The translations under genes were made by a program, and so were the position numbers. Shown in pieces: positions 16,312-24,906 of a stretch of 39,001 nucleotides of DNA. The notes under the pieces are model-generated. The model made no database searches. It was given only the letters and a program-made list of their open reading frames with translations, and was not told the origin of the DNA. Position 1 is the first letter of the stretch. Every line of letters starts with the position of its first letter. The DNA is taken from the NCBI GenBank assembly GCA_022563885.1, contig JADFMM010000023.1:1-39001 (forward strand), read 5' to 3'. The stretch is from Planctomycetota bacterium (GTDB lineage Bacteria; Planctomycetota; Phycisphaerae; Sedimentisphaerales; Anaerobacaceae).

Positions 16312-18372
16312 TCACTGTCTTCGAGGATTCCGCATGTAGTAGAACCGGCCGTCTTCCGCGCCGCCAAGGAAATCTGGAATGCCGTCCGCATTGAAGTCGA
16401 CCAGGGTGGGGCTGGTGGTGTGTCCTTGGATGTTCTGCCGAACCAGTGGCCCTTGGTCGACAAAACTCCAACGTCCAGCATCGCTGCCGGTCTGTAGCAG
16501 AAGGTTAGCATTGCTCGAATTGGCCAGAAAGTCGCGGAGCCCGTCACCGTTCCAATCACCTACGCACAGCTTTCGTCTGCCACTGGCGCCTGCGGTTCTG
16601 TTGTTCAGCCGCAACAACCCGGGCGTGCGGTCAACTCGCCTGTGCTTGCCGTCGGTGACGGAGAGATTCTCACCATAGAAGACGCGTTCCGGGGGTAGCA
16701 AGACCAATTTGCCGTTCTGTCGCCTGCGTTGAAAGAGCGCAAGAAAGCCCTCCGGGTCCAGCATCACCAGGTCGACCAGGCCGTCGTCATTCCAATCGAC
16801 GGGCATCGGAGTCGTGCGCCACTGTGTCACGAGTTGGCTCCCTTGCGGCGTCCACCATGTCCACGCCGGCTTGGGTGTTTCGTCCTTCCATGCAACTTCT
16901 ATCGGCTCGGGAGCAGCCAAACGCGGAGCGGACAGCGTGCCCACATTGCGCAGCCACCGGACGCGTCCCCAGATGCCGTTAACGAGAATGTCGGGCAAGC
17001 CATCGTGATCCCAGTCGGCAATGCCCAGCGTGGTGTACCCCCACTTCGCCTCGGCCGGGCCCTGTATGCTGCCATGGGGACCCGCCATCTCGCGGAACGT
17101 CCTGCCGCCGGCAGCAAGACGCTTCGGGGCAGCCCATTTTGGAGACTCGACACCCGGGCCGCTCAGGTTCTCGAAAAACTCGATGTAGCCGGCGGTATTG
17201 CCCGACACAATGTCGATGTCACCATCGTGGTCCCAATCGAACCCGATGGGTGTGGCCAAGGCGCCGCATTTGAGTGAATCGGCGATCTGTTGGAAATAGA
17301 CCGGGGCCAGGAAGAGCGGCGTGCCATTCTCGTCCAACTTTCCCCTGTTTTCGATGAGCGCGACGCGGCCATCTTCGTCACCGACGACCAGATCGAAGTC
17401 ACCATCACGGTCCCAATCGAAGGCGATCGGCACAATCATCTGTAGGTCCATCGTCAAGCGCGAACCATCGGCTCGCCGCAAAGACCGGCCTGCGGCATAT
17501 TCGGGGTGGATGCGAGTCCCAACGTTTTTAAAATAGGTGAAACCGTCGATGAACTCTCCGCAGAGCAGATCGAGATCTCCGTCGCCGTCGAAATCTTCAA
17601 AGTTTGGTGTGGGGCAGCCATAGACATCTATCGGTCTGCCCGCAGCAGTCAACTGCTCGGGTACAGCATAGGCGGGATTCGCGGTGGTGCCTTCGTTGCG
17701 GAAGAGAAACACGAAGCCATGCAGCGGCCCGTTCCGCCATTTCCCCTCATCATCCCACGCATCGTCCCACCCATACTCGCTCCAGTCCTCGATCCCGACA
17801 ATGAGATCGAGCGCTCCATCCCCGTCGTAGTCGCAATAGCGCCATTGCCTGTGTCGGACTTTCGGGCCCTTTACCTGCTTTCCGATCGGTTGATAGAATC
17901 GGGTATCGACCGGGAGCTTCGTTCGTCGTTCAAGGCCCTGCTCCAAGAACCCAGGGTGCTCAAAGCCGGGCGTCAAGACTCGCAGTCCGTCGGCGGTATA
18001 GCTCGGCATGACGTAGTGTCTCGTCTCACTCAGGCGACGGGCGGGCCTAAAGATGGGATACCTGTTCGAGCGGGTATCGCCGGTTTCGTTCTCGAAAAAC
18101 CAGATGCCGTTGGAGGGTTGGTCGGGACAGGAAACAATGAGGTCGTAGTCACCATCACCGTCTGCGTCGCAGGGAATCGGCCAGGCCCACAGGCCCACAC
18201 CCAGATCAACGGTCAGACCAGGGTGGTTGTACCGTAACGGTTGCAGCTCTGCCGCGACGCTGACGTTGAGCCCGCAGAGGATCAACAGCAACGGCACGAA
18301 CGGGGCAGTCCTCATCTCGAGGCCCGACAAGTCCCTCTCGAACATCACCCGTCTTGGAATCCTCGGTCTCAT
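16312..18372 (-). CDS. Secreted FG-GAP/VCBS repeat protein
   Basis: The ATG at 18372 has GGAGG seven bases upstream and is chosen over an open extension to 18537 that runs into a repeat element. The 686-residue product has a long basic leader and a hydrophobic segment (FVPLLLILCGLNVSVAA), so it is exported. It contains at least nine calcium-binding FG-GAP repeats, recognisable as DxDGDGxxDLxxG. Examples are DADGDGDYDLIVSC, DYDGDGALDLIVG, DFDGDGDLDLLCG, DWDRDGDFDLVVG, DWDHDGDIDIVSG, DWNDDGLVDLVM and DFNADGIPDFLGG. These would fold as a beta-propeller. No catalytic domain is visible. It may bind glycans or partner proteins and precedes the DUF5060 gene in the same transcript. Confidence 0.85.
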   Translation of the reverse strand: MRPRIPRRVMFERDLSGLEMRTAPFVPLLLILCGLNVSVAAELQPLRYNHPGLTVDLGVGLWAWPIPCDADGDGDYDLIVSCPDQPSNGIWFFENETGDTRSNRYPIFRPARRLSETRHYVMPSYTADGLRVLTPGFEHPGFLEQGLERRTKLPVDTRFYQPIGKQVKGPKVRHRQWRYCDYDGDGALDLIVGIEDWSEYGWDDAWDDEGKWRNGPLHGFVFLFRNEGTTANPAYAVPEQLTAAGRPIDVYGCPTPNFEDFDGDGDLDLLCGEFIDGFTYFKNVGTRIHPEYAAGRSLRRADGSRLTMDLQMIVPIAFDWDRDGDFDLVVGDEDGRVALIENRGKLDENGTPLFLAPVYFQQIADSLKCGALATPIGFDWDHDGDIDIVSGNTAGYIEFFENLSGPGVESPKWAAPKRLAAGGRTFREMAGPHGSIQGPAEAKWGYTTLGIADWDHDGLPDILVNGIWGRVRWLRNVGTLSAPRLAAPEPIEVAWKDETPKPAWTWWTPQGSQLVTQWRTTPMPVDWNDDGLVDLVMLDPEGFLALFQRRRQNGKLVLLPPERVFYGENLSVTDGKHRRVDRTPGLLRLNNRTAGASGRRKLCVGDWNGDGLRDFLANSSNANLLLQTGSDAGRWSFVDQGPLVRQNIQGHTTSPTLVDFNADGIPDFLGGAEDGRFYYMRNPRRQ

Positions 18373-18420
18373 CGTATTGCCTCCGTTAACGACTGAATCC
18401 CGCATAGTAAAGAGTGAAGT

Positions 18421-18605
18421 TAAGGAACCGGCAAGAAAATAACTTGGACTTTTGGATGCCCAATTGCACCGCATCTTTGGCCGCTTCTCAATCGCCAAAT
18501 CCTCACTGTAGCCCACTATACCTCCGGTTTGGCTCAATCGGCGCGACCAAATCTACGGCACACTTGAACCCCAAAATGTCCAATTTATTTCTTGCCGATC
18601 CCTAA
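18421..18605. mobile_element. Family A MITE-like element (copy 2, complete, 185 bp)
   Basis: The element has imperfect terminal inverted repeats of about 32 bases. The left end reads GGAACCGGCAAGAAAATAAC then TTGGACTTTT. The right end, read on minus, is GGGATCGGCAAGAAATAA then ATTGGACATTTT. The interior contains ATGCCCAATTGCACC, CGCTTCTCAATCGCCAAATCC and GCTCAATCGGCGCGACCAAAT, shared with the copy at 33829-33986. No open frame of note lies inside, so it is non-autonomous. The right terminal repeat overlaps the last codons and stop of the SGNH gene. Confidence 0.75.
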
Positions 18606-19328
18606 AGACTCAGAGTGTTGCTCGATCAGCTTAAGGGCCCCTTCGGCAAATCGCTTGCCCAACAGCTGGTAGCCTTGGGCCGAGTAGTGCAGGTCATTCT
18701 TGACCGCCTTGCCCCGACGGTTGACGCCGTCGTTGAGATCGTCGGTGTTCACCCAGGCAAACCTGGCATCCGATTCGGCCAGCCTTACCTGGATCTCACG
18801 GATCTTCGTCCAGTGCGGGTAGCGCTCGTTCTTCATGTCGAAGTCGCTGAGGCGCCCGATCACGAAGTTCACATCGCTACGACCGAGATCCTTGCTGAGT
18901 TGCGCGTATAACCCTTTGAGACTGGCCTCATACACGGCGGCCCATTGCATCCGGGCATCCCTCTCCCCCTGCATCCAAACAAAAGTGACAGATTCGAGGG
19001 TCTGCCCCTCGATCGCGGGCTTGACCTTTCCCATCAGGCGGTCGTAGAGATCACCCGTCGACTCCGGCCTTTCCCCCTGCGGAGATGTCCACTCCTTCCA
19101 CCAGCGCTGGATGGGCTGACCTCCGAGCGCATCCTGGACGACGATGACCCTGTCCTTCCCCAGTGCGGCTTCCACGGCAGGAGTAAAGGCCTCTTCGGGA
19201 CGGTGCCCCTGCATATTGGACTGCCCGGAGAGAATGAAGAGATGTTTCCCGGCATCGGCCGCGCCGGCACCTGTCGCCGCCAACACTAACATTCCGGCCA
19301 TCCACTTGGCAATGTTCTTTGGTTTCAT
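18585..19328 (-). CDS. Secreted SGNH / sialate O-acetylesterase-like protein
   Basis: The 247-residue protein has a signal peptide (to about residue 26, MLVLAATGAGAADA) and a single carbohydrate-esterase domain. The nucleophile block is FILSGQSNMQGH with Ser37. A WMQGERDA block follows at 118-125, and the catalytic Asp/His pair is NDLHYSAQG with Asp212 and His214. This pattern fits the sialate-O-acetylesterase (DUF303-like) SGNH group, which removes O-acetyl groups from sugars. AGGAG precedes the ATG by ten bases. The final residues GIGKK and the stop are encoded by the terminal repeat of a MITE-like element, so the native C-terminus may have been replaced. It could complement the sialidase operon further right, though it is not adjacent. 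Confidence 0.8.
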   Translation of the reverse strand: MKPKNIAKWMAGMLVLAATGAGAADAGKHLFILSGQSNMQGHRPEEAFTPAVEAALGKDRVIVVQDALGGQPIQRWWKEWTSPQGERPESTGDLYDRLMGKVKPAIEGQTLESVTFVWMQGERDARMQWAAVYEASLKGLYAQLSKDLGRSDVNFVIGRLSDFDMKNERYPHWTKIREIQVRLAESDARFAWVNTDDLNDGVNRRGKAVKNDLHYSAQGYQLLGKRFAEGALKLIEQHSESLGIGKK

Positions 19329-19679
19329 CGTCGTCTTTCTCCTAATGCGGTAGTCGAGGCGCCGAGTCTACGACGTTGCCTCTCACACCTCGTTTACTGC
19401 TGGTTGCCAAGGACAGCCTTAGAGCACAAAATGAGTCTGCATTCGAGCGGCTTATTTTCCCTCTGGACGGCGTCAGGCTCCATCGACCATCCTCGGATGG
19501 CCTGCTTCGCCTTCCTTGCCAGAGGCACGAAACGCTCGCTCTCGGTGCGACGATCATTGTGTTAGGGGCTCTTAGTGCTCGTCCTCATTGTCCTTCCTTG
19601 GCCAGGCGGCCAATATTCGGTGTCTTTACTTTTAGGTGTCATATTATTCAAACTTTTATCACCAGCAGGATCCTGACTT
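19329..19679. other. Intergenic region holding a family B element
   Basis: This 351-base gap lies between matB and the SGNH gene. Most of it is the inverted-repeat element at 19416-19569. A perfect 6-bp hairpin TTGGCC-AGGC-GGCCAA lies at 19598-19613 downstream of matB. It has no T-run on the minus strand, so I do not call it a terminator. Confidence 0.5.
19416..19569 (-). mobile_element. Family B MITE-like element (short copy)
   Basis: The ends are inverted: GCCTTAGAGCACAAAATGA on the left and TCATTGTGTTAGGGGC on the right. Read on the minus strand, the interior shares several blocks with the element at 28750-28963: CGAGAGCGAGCGTTT, CTGGCAAGGA followed by GGCGAAGCAGGC, GTCGATxxAGCC, and AATAAGCCGCTCGAA (AACAAGCCGCTCGAA in the other copy). 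The terminal repeats of the two copies differ. No coding frame is credible. Confidence 0.5.
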
Positions 19680-21185
19680 TTATGATGTCACATTCTTAAG
19701 CACAGGTTTAGTCACTTTGCCCATTGCGTTTCTAGGAAGCGCATCTACCACCCGTATTTTTTGGGGAATCTTGTAGGGTGATAGTCGGTCTTTACACCAG
19801 GACCTTAATTCTTCCAGGCTCAGCGAAGTGCCCGGATTCAGAACGATGACTGCACTCACCGCTTCTCCCCAGGTGTCATCTGCTACACCTATTACTGCGC
19901 ATTCTCTAATATAATCATGGTCCATCAAGGCCCCTTCGATTTCTAGAGCGGACAGCTTGTAACCACCTGACTTAATGATATCTATGGAAGAGCGACCCAT
20001 GATGCGGTAGTATCCCGACTCAAGAACAGCGACATCGCCCGTACAGAACCAACCCTCTGCAAAACTTCCTAGGGTCGCTTCAACGTTCTCCCAGTATTCA
20101 AGAAACACATTTGGCCCCTTTACTCTAATTTCCCCGGGAATGTTCTCTTCCTCTATGAGTTTGCTTGCTTCATCGAACAATGCCACTTCAACCCCTGGCA
20201 AGGGAATGCCCACAGCGCCTGCTCGGCGATCCCCCTCATAAGGGTTGGAAATTCCCATACCAATTTCTGTCATGCCATAGCGTTCCAATAAGGATTGACC
20301 GGTTAACTCAAGCCATTGATTAAAAACAGTCACGGGACATGCGGCCGAACCTGACACATTGAGTCGCATAGCTCTAAAACCAGAGCATATTTGATCTCGT
20401 AATTCGTCTGGCAGTGGCTCCAGGTGTTCAATCATTTTGACATAGATAGTCGGCACAGCCATAAAAACGGAATACGCGCGATTGATCACATTGGCAAAAA
20501 GGGTCGGAATATCAAATCTGGGAAGGAGATGAACACAGGCACCTGCCCACAATCCACAACACAACACGTTGATGATTCCATGGATATGGTGCAGTGGTAA
20601 AAACAAGGGAATGGTGTCAACTTCTTGCCACGCCCATGCCTCTATCAGACTGGTTATCTGCGAATTTATGTTATTGTGAGTGCTAACCACGCCTTTAGGT
20701 TTTTTTGTGGTTCCACTGGTAAACAATATCATTGCTCGACGTTCGGCCATGATGGAGGGTAACTGATGGGTTTCGCTTCCTATTACCTTATCAACAGAGG
20801 ACATTTCAATATCGAGTGATGCGCAGAGCGCTGCCACCTTCTCGTGAGACTCAGAGTCAACCATCAAACGGGTTACACCTGCACAGGTTAGAGCATGTTC
20901 CAGCTCAGGGACAGCAGCACTGACATTCAAAGGTACCGCCACGCCACCCGCTCTCCAGATGCCAAACAAGGCTGTCACATAATCCAGATTCCCAGTCATA
21001 TACAAAGCGATGCGTTCCTCGGACAGATCGTCTCTATCCTCTAACAGGCCCTGGCCAAATCTATTAATTCGCTGGTTTAACTCTGCGTGAGTACAAGAGC
21101 CCCCCTCGTAGATCAGGGCAGCTCTGCTGTTTGTGTCAGTTACTTTTGGGAAGGAATCCTGAGTCATTGGCGATGGGTCTGCCAT
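19680..21185 (-). CDS. matB: Malonyl-CoA synthetase-like AMP-forming ligase
   Basis: The 501-residue protein is a complete adenylate-forming enzyme. The P-loop-like motif is TSGTTKKPKG at 156-165, followed by PLHHIHGIINVLCCGLWAGA (about 197-216), ERYGMTE at 301-307, GWFCTGDVA, and the catalytic C-terminal Lys490 in RNAMGKVTK. The segment SNPYEGDRRAGAVGIPLPGVEV resembles malonyl-CoA synthetases (MatB/ACSF3). It would convert malonate, CoA and ATP to malonyl-CoA in the cytoplasm. The start at 21185 has AAGGTG upstream. It follows madLM by 96 bases, which supports malonate as substrate. Its base composition is visibly more AT-rich than the neighbouring sialic-acid genes, suggesting a separate origin. 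Confidence 0.85.
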   Translation of the reverse strand: MADPSPMTQDSFPKVTDTNSRAALIYEGGSCTHAELNQRINRFGQGLLEDRDDLSEERIALYMTGNLDYVTALFGIWRAGGVAVPLNVSAAVPELEHALTCAGVTRLMVDSESHEKVAALCASLDIEMSSVDKVIGSETHQLPSIMAERRAMILFTSGTTKKPKGVVSTHNNINSQITSLIEAWAWQEVDTIPLFLPLHHIHGIINVLCCGLWAGACVHLLPRFDIPTLFANVINRAYSVFMAVPTIYVKMIEHLEPLPDELRDQICSGFRAMRLNVSGSAACPVTVFNQWLELTGQSLLERYGMTEIGMGISNPYEGDRRAGAVGIPLPGVEVALFDEASKLIEEENIPGEIRVKGPNVFLEYWENVEATLGSFAEGWFCTGDVAVLESGYYRIMGRSSIDIIKSGGYKLSALEIEGALMDHDYIRECAVIGVADDTWGEAVSAVIVLNPGTSLSLEELRSWCKDRLSPYKIPQKIRVVDALPRNAMGKVTKPVLKNVTS

Positions 21186-21281
21186 GGAGTTCTTTCACCT
21201 TATCCTATATGAACGTTTATTGTTGTTTGGTGAACGTTGCTAGATCCAAGTTTTCGTCACCCACGTGAATGTCTCATCCAA

Positions 21282-22055
21282 TCAGGCTGTAAGCGCCCTG
21301 ACTATCAGAAATAACACCGATGGCACGAGCAAGCAACCGAAACCGGTATAAAAAGTGGCGGTCATGGCACCATAGGGTACCAGCTTGGGGTCGGTGGCTG
21401 CCAACCCCCCGGCTACGCCACTGGTAGTGCCCATCAGTCCACCAAAAACCATGGCTGACCGCGGATTGTCAAGACCGATGTGTTTTGCCACTATGGGCGT
21501 GCCCACCATGACCAATATGGATTTGACGAGGCCTGCCGCCACGCTCAGCGCAATGACATCCGAGCTAGCCCCAATGGCGGTACCGGTTACCGGACCCACG
21601 ATGTAGGTGACTGCACCGGCACCGATGGTCGTGATGCTGGTCGCATCGGTGTAGCCGAACAGAACAGCGGTCACCGCGCCAACCGCGAAAGAGACAATGA
21701 CACCGGAAACAATCGCAATCACACCGGCGAGCCCGGCCTTTTTTAATTCATCAAAATGGACCCCGAAAGCAGTAGCCACTATGGCAAAGTCTCTCAGCAT
21801 GCCTCCACCCATGATGCCAATACCCGCTAGCAAGGGGAGATCCGCCACTCCGGCTTTGCCACCTGTGGCAACTCCGCCCCAAAAAGCAGCAAACAGACCT
21901 AGCACGATAGCGATAGCCGAGCCATGGATGCGACCGCGGGTCAATTTATTCGAAATCAGGTAGGATGTCCAGACGGTTATTCCCACTAGCGCAAAGGCAA
22001 CCACCAAATCGGTTCTATCAGCAATCTTTAACAGTAACTCCTTCACTAATTCCAT
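21282..22055 (-). CDS. madM: Malonate transporter subunit MadM
   Basis: This 257-residue, strongly hydrophobic inner-membrane protein has about seven or eight transmembrane segments. The N-terminal VVAFALVGITVWTSYLISNKLTRGRIHGSAIAIVLGL, the middle GGGMLRDFAIVATAFGVHFDELKKAGLAGVIA, and GAGAVTYIVGPVTGTAIGASSDVIALS are typical of MadM by recognition. Its start overlaps the stop of madL by one base (TAATG), so the two subunits are translationally coupled. MadL and MadM together import malonate with sodium in characterised systems. Confidence 0.9.
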   Translation of the reverse strand: MELVKELLLKIADRTDLVVAFALVGITVWTSYLISNKLTRGRIHGSAIAIVLGLFAAFWGGVATGGKAGVADLPLLAGIGIMGGGMLRDFAIVATAFGVHFDELKKAGLAGVIAIVSGVIVSFAVGAVTAVLFGYTDATSITTIGAGAVTYIVGPVTGTAIGASSDVIALSVAAGLVKSILVMVGTPIVAKHIGLDNPRSAMVFGGLMGTTSGVAGGLAATDPKLVPYGAMTATFYTGFGCLLVPSVLFLIVRALTA

Positions 22056-22480
22056 TACGTGATTCCTGTCTCATCAATAGATCCATCCGTAGAGGATGCA
22101 GGGTGATTCCTGCTATCGGCATCACCTTTCGATCCTATCCTGCTGAGTATGGGAACCAGCGCAAAACTAGCGGCCACCGCTCCTACGCCTGCAGCCAACG
22201 CAAGCAACCCGCCGTCCACCGCTGCCACTACGTTTTGCCTGGCAGCCATGGCGACGACGATGGGAATGTACATGGCGCTCCAGAATCTGATTCCATTGCC
22301 TGAGGCTCCTTCAACGAGGGTTTTAAACTTTGGCGAACTGCATGCGAGAACAAGCAGCAACATCGCAAGACCCACACCACCGACATTGGCTTGCACGCCG
22401 AGGATGACCCCTAATAACTCGCCCCCGAGTGACCCCAACAACAAGCAGCCAGACAACAGTGCAACACCATAAATAACCAT
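22055..22480 (-). CDS. madL: Malonate transporter subunit MadL
   Basis: This 141-residue membrane protein has about four transmembrane helices. The start MVIYGVALLSGCLLLGSLGGELLG and the motif GVQANVGGVGLAMLLLVLA are characteristic of MadL. The hydrophilic C-terminal tail (about 25 residues after IGSKG) is longer than I would expect and may reflect selection for the TAATG junction with madM. AAGGAT lies close upstream of the ATG. It is the first gene of the madL-madM-matB operon; the 70-base gap to the previous gene may hold the promoter. Confidence 0.9.
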   Translation of the reverse strand: MVIYGVALLSGCLLLGSLGGELLGVILGVQANVGGVGLAMLLLVLACSSPKFKTLVEGASGNGIRFWSAMYIPIVVAMAARQNVVAAVDGGLLALAAGVGAVAASFALVPILSRIGSKGDADSRNHPASSTDGSIDETGIT

Positions 22481-22550
22481 TTTTCATCCTTTGAGTTCTG
22501 TTAGAATCGCCAAGGTTGAGAGGGCGTGTCACACGCTCTCCTCCCAATGA

Positions 22551-23474
22551 TTACCGGCGCATTTTCAGCCACCATTTCATGGTGTCGGTAACCAGATCGG
22601 CGGCCTCGTGGTGGGCCCAGTGGCCGACATGGGGAATGGTGACCAGCGTGTAGTCCTTATCGAGCCATTCCCAGGTGTTGTTTAGCCCGTGGTGGTGCAG
22701 GGCCGTGTCTTTGAGCCCGTGGAACTGGAGGACCGGAAGCGAGACGTTCGGCATTTCCGCAACGATCTCCTGGTAGGGCTTGCGGGGATAGTTCTGCCGG
22801 TAGTAGTTCATCATGCCGTTGAGGCTCGATCTCTCGAAGGCCTCGATGTATCGGGCCCGGGTCTCTTCATCCTTGGCCACGAACCCAGCCAGGGTCCGGG
22901 CATCCAGTTTTTTGTGGGAATCGGGATGCTGAAAGTCGCGGGCATACTGGGAGTTGGCCAGTTGCTCGGGGTTGTTCGCGAGCTCTCGAAGGAAGCCCTT
23001 GGGGTGGGGAAGGTTTACGATCACGAGTTTCTCTGCCATCTGCGGCAGGGTCAAGGCAAATCGCCACGCAATGGCACCGCCCCAGTCATGCCCGACGATA
23101 ACGGCCTTCTCTCCGCCCTCTGCCTTAATGACAGCCGCCACATCCTGGACGAGCAGGCTCATGTCGTAGTCTTCCTGCCTCTCGGGTTTATCGCTCTTGT
23201 TGTAGCCGCGCGTGTCAAGGGCCACCACCCGATAGTCGTCCTTTAGCCCATTCATCTGGTGGCGCCATGAGTACCAAAAATCGGGAAACCCATGAATGAA
23301 CACGACCATCGGACCTTCGCCCATCGCCACGTAGTGAATCTTTACGCCGTCGTTCTGGGCGTACCTGTGCTCCACGTCGTCCGCCGCAAACGCCGGCGTT
23401 GCGACACACAGGAGTGCCATCACCCACAATTGCTTCGCATTCGTTCTAAAAACCTTGGCCCTGTTCTTCTTCAT
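22551..23474 (-). CDS. Exported epoxide-hydrolase-like alpha/beta hydrolase
   Basis: The 307-residue protein has a signal peptide (residues 1-31, ending ATPAFAA). The hydrolase fold shows the oxyanion motif [11 protein letters not shown] at 61-71 and the nucleophile Asp130 in GHDWGG. Asp256 (GLKDTAL) is the likely acid and His285 (GHWAHHE) the base. MNYYRQNYP in the cap provides tyrosines like those that activate the epoxide in soluble epoxide hydrolases. Haloacid or haloalkane dehalogenases share the core, so the substrate is uncertain. AGGGG precedes the ATG by eight bases. It lies between the malonate operon and a ligase remnant and has no obvious partner. Confidence 0.82.
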   Translation of the reverse strand: MKKNRAKVFRTNAKQLWVMALLCVATPAFAADDVEHRYAQNDGVKIHYVAMGEGPMVVFIHGFPDFWYSWRHQMNGLKDDYRVVALDTRGYNKSDKPERQEDYDMSLLVQDVAAVIKAEGGEKAVIVGHDWGGAIAWRFALTLPQMAEKLVIVNLPHPKGFLRELANNPEQLANSQYARDFQHPDSHKKLDARTLAGFVAKDEETRARYIEAFERSSLNGMMNYYRQNYPRKPYQEIVAEMPNVSLPVLQFHGLKDTALHHHGLNNTWEWLDKDYTLVTIPHVGHWAHHEAADLVTDTMKWWLKMRR

Positions 23475-23500
23475 GACGATCGCCCCTTAAATGTGTTGGA

Positions 23501-23690
23501 TCAGGATTTCGGATCGGACTTCAGTGAACCCTCTCTACCGGCAAACTGCTTAGTCTGATTCGGTAGTTCCCGTTTGGTGACCTTGCCACGTCGGTTTCGC
23601 TCGAAGCGGAACAGTCGCTCAGCAGAGAAGCCGCCGGGCACTTCAATTCTCCGCAAGACGGTGCTTCCAAACAGACACGTCTTGCCGAGG
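23501..23690 (-). pseudogene. Possible C-terminal remnant of an acyl-CoA ligase
   Basis: An open stretch on the minus strand reads RRIEVPGGFSAERLFRFERNRRGKVTKRELP. This resembles the C-terminal subdomain of AMP-forming ligases (RNxxGKVxKREL with the catalytic Lys). No start, no N-terminal domain and no ribosome site are present, and the frame runs into the end of the epimerase gene. If real, it is a decayed fragment unrelated to the intact matB 2.5 kb away. Confidence 0.35.
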
Positions 23691-23693
23691 CCT

Positions 23694-24893
23694 TCAACGT
23701 TGCTTCTCACGCTCTGGGTCCCATCCAGCAAGAAGTTTCCAGCAGACCTGCTGCATGCGGGGCAAATGGAAGGGGCCCTTCCAGAGGTTGCCCTTCAATG
23801 TTGAGCTGATGCGGCCATCGCGATGGAGATAGCCGAACCATTCGCCGTGTTCCGGATCCGGAAAGTGCGAGTAGGTCCAATCGTGGATCATCTTGTGCCA
23901 CTCGGCGTATTTGGGATTGCCGGTGAGATCGTATGCGAGCAGTGTGGCGATGATTGTTTCGGTCTGGGGCCACCAGAATTTCATGTCGTGCCAATACTCC
24001 TGAACGGGTAACCCCTTCACATCGACGAAGTACAGAATACCCCCGTACTCCTCGTCCCAGCCTCGCTCCCACATCCAGTCGAGCATCTGACAACCTGTGC
24101 GGATCAGACCGTCATCACCCCGTAGCGTGCCTTCCAGCATGATGAACCATGCACATTCGATCGCGTGGCCGGGGTTCAGTGTGCGGCCGTCGAAGTGATC
24201 GATCAGTTCGCCGTTCGGGCTGACGGTCTCCATCACGCACTGAATGTCCTCGTTCAAATGGTGCTGGCGAATGTCGTCGATGCTGCGGTCGATCCACTCG
24301 TTGGCATTGGGCAGGTCGATTGACTCACGCAGTTCCTGCGCCGTGACGATCGTGATCATGGGAAAGCCGAGGCCCTTCATGGGTCGCGTGGCTGTGAACT
24401 TCGGCTCGGCGCCTTGGGGGTCGAGATTGTGGTGGAGGAATCGCCGGAATGTGCTCATTGCCTTCTCGACGTATCGCTCGTCGCCAGTTGCTTTGGCCAG
24501 TTCACCGTAGGCGATTGCGGCAAAGCTTTCCGAAAAAGCGTAGCGGCGTTTGCGGATTGGGCGACCCGTGCGGGTGACGTGGAACCACATCCGACCGTCA
24601 GACGGATCGTAGCAGTGTTCGTCGATGAAACGAGCACCGTGCTTCGCCATCTCAAGCCACTCGTCGCGTGGTTCGACGTTGTTGTACAGCTCACCGAGCA
24701 ACCACGTGAAGCGGCCCTGCTGCCAGACGCCCTTGTCCGTATCGACTACGGTGCCATCACGATCAAGCGACATCATGAAGCCGCCGTGCTCCCGGTCGAC
24801 ACAGTGCTTCGTCCAGAAGGGCAGCGTGTCGTTTAGCAGGCCATCGCGGTAAGTAGCGATCAGTTCGTCTTTCCGAGTGGTGTCCATCGGCAT
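23694..24893 (-). CDS. N-acylglucosamine 2-epimerase (AGE) family protein
   Basis: The 399-residue cytoplasmic protein has the (alpha/alpha)6-barrel signature of the AGE superfamily. Recognisable blocks are LPFWTKHCVDREHGGF, GVWQQGRFTWLLGELYN, MWFHVTRTGRPIRKRRYAFSE, NPGHAIECAWFIML with a conserved His, MKFWWPQTETIIATLL and DPEHGEWFGYL. AGE enzymes interconvert N-acetylmannosamine and N-acetylglucosamine; cellobiose 2-epimerases are close relatives. The position 13 bases after the sialic-acid-type transporter supports ManNAc epimerisation. The ATG at 24893 has only a weak ribosome site; a second ATG lies two codons later. Confidence 0.85.
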   Translation of the reverse strand: MPMDTTRKDELIATYRDGLLNDTLPFWTKHCVDREHGGFMMSLDRDGTVVDTDKGVWQQGRFTWLLGELYNNVEPRDEWLEMAKHGARFIDEHCYDPSDGRMWFHVTRTGRPIRKRRYAFSESFAAIAYGELAKATGDERYVEKAMSTFRRFLHHNLDPQGAEPKFTATRPMKGLGFPMITIVTAQELRESIDLPNANEWIDRSIDDIRQHHLNEDIQCVMETVSPNGELIDHFDGRTLNPGHAIECAWFIMLEGTLRGDDGLIRTGCQMLDWMWERGWDEEYGGILYFVDVKGLPVQEYWHDMKFWWPQTETIIATLLAYDLTGNPKYAEWHKMIHDWTYSHFPDPEHGEWFGYLHRDGRISSTLKGNLWKGPFHLPRMQQVCWKLLAGWDPEREKQR

Positions 24894-24906
24894 TGGAGTC
24901 CCAGTC

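Noticed and set aside
19598-19613. Terminator after matB
   Set aside because: The TTGGCC/GGCCAA hairpin is short and has no T-run in the minus direction.
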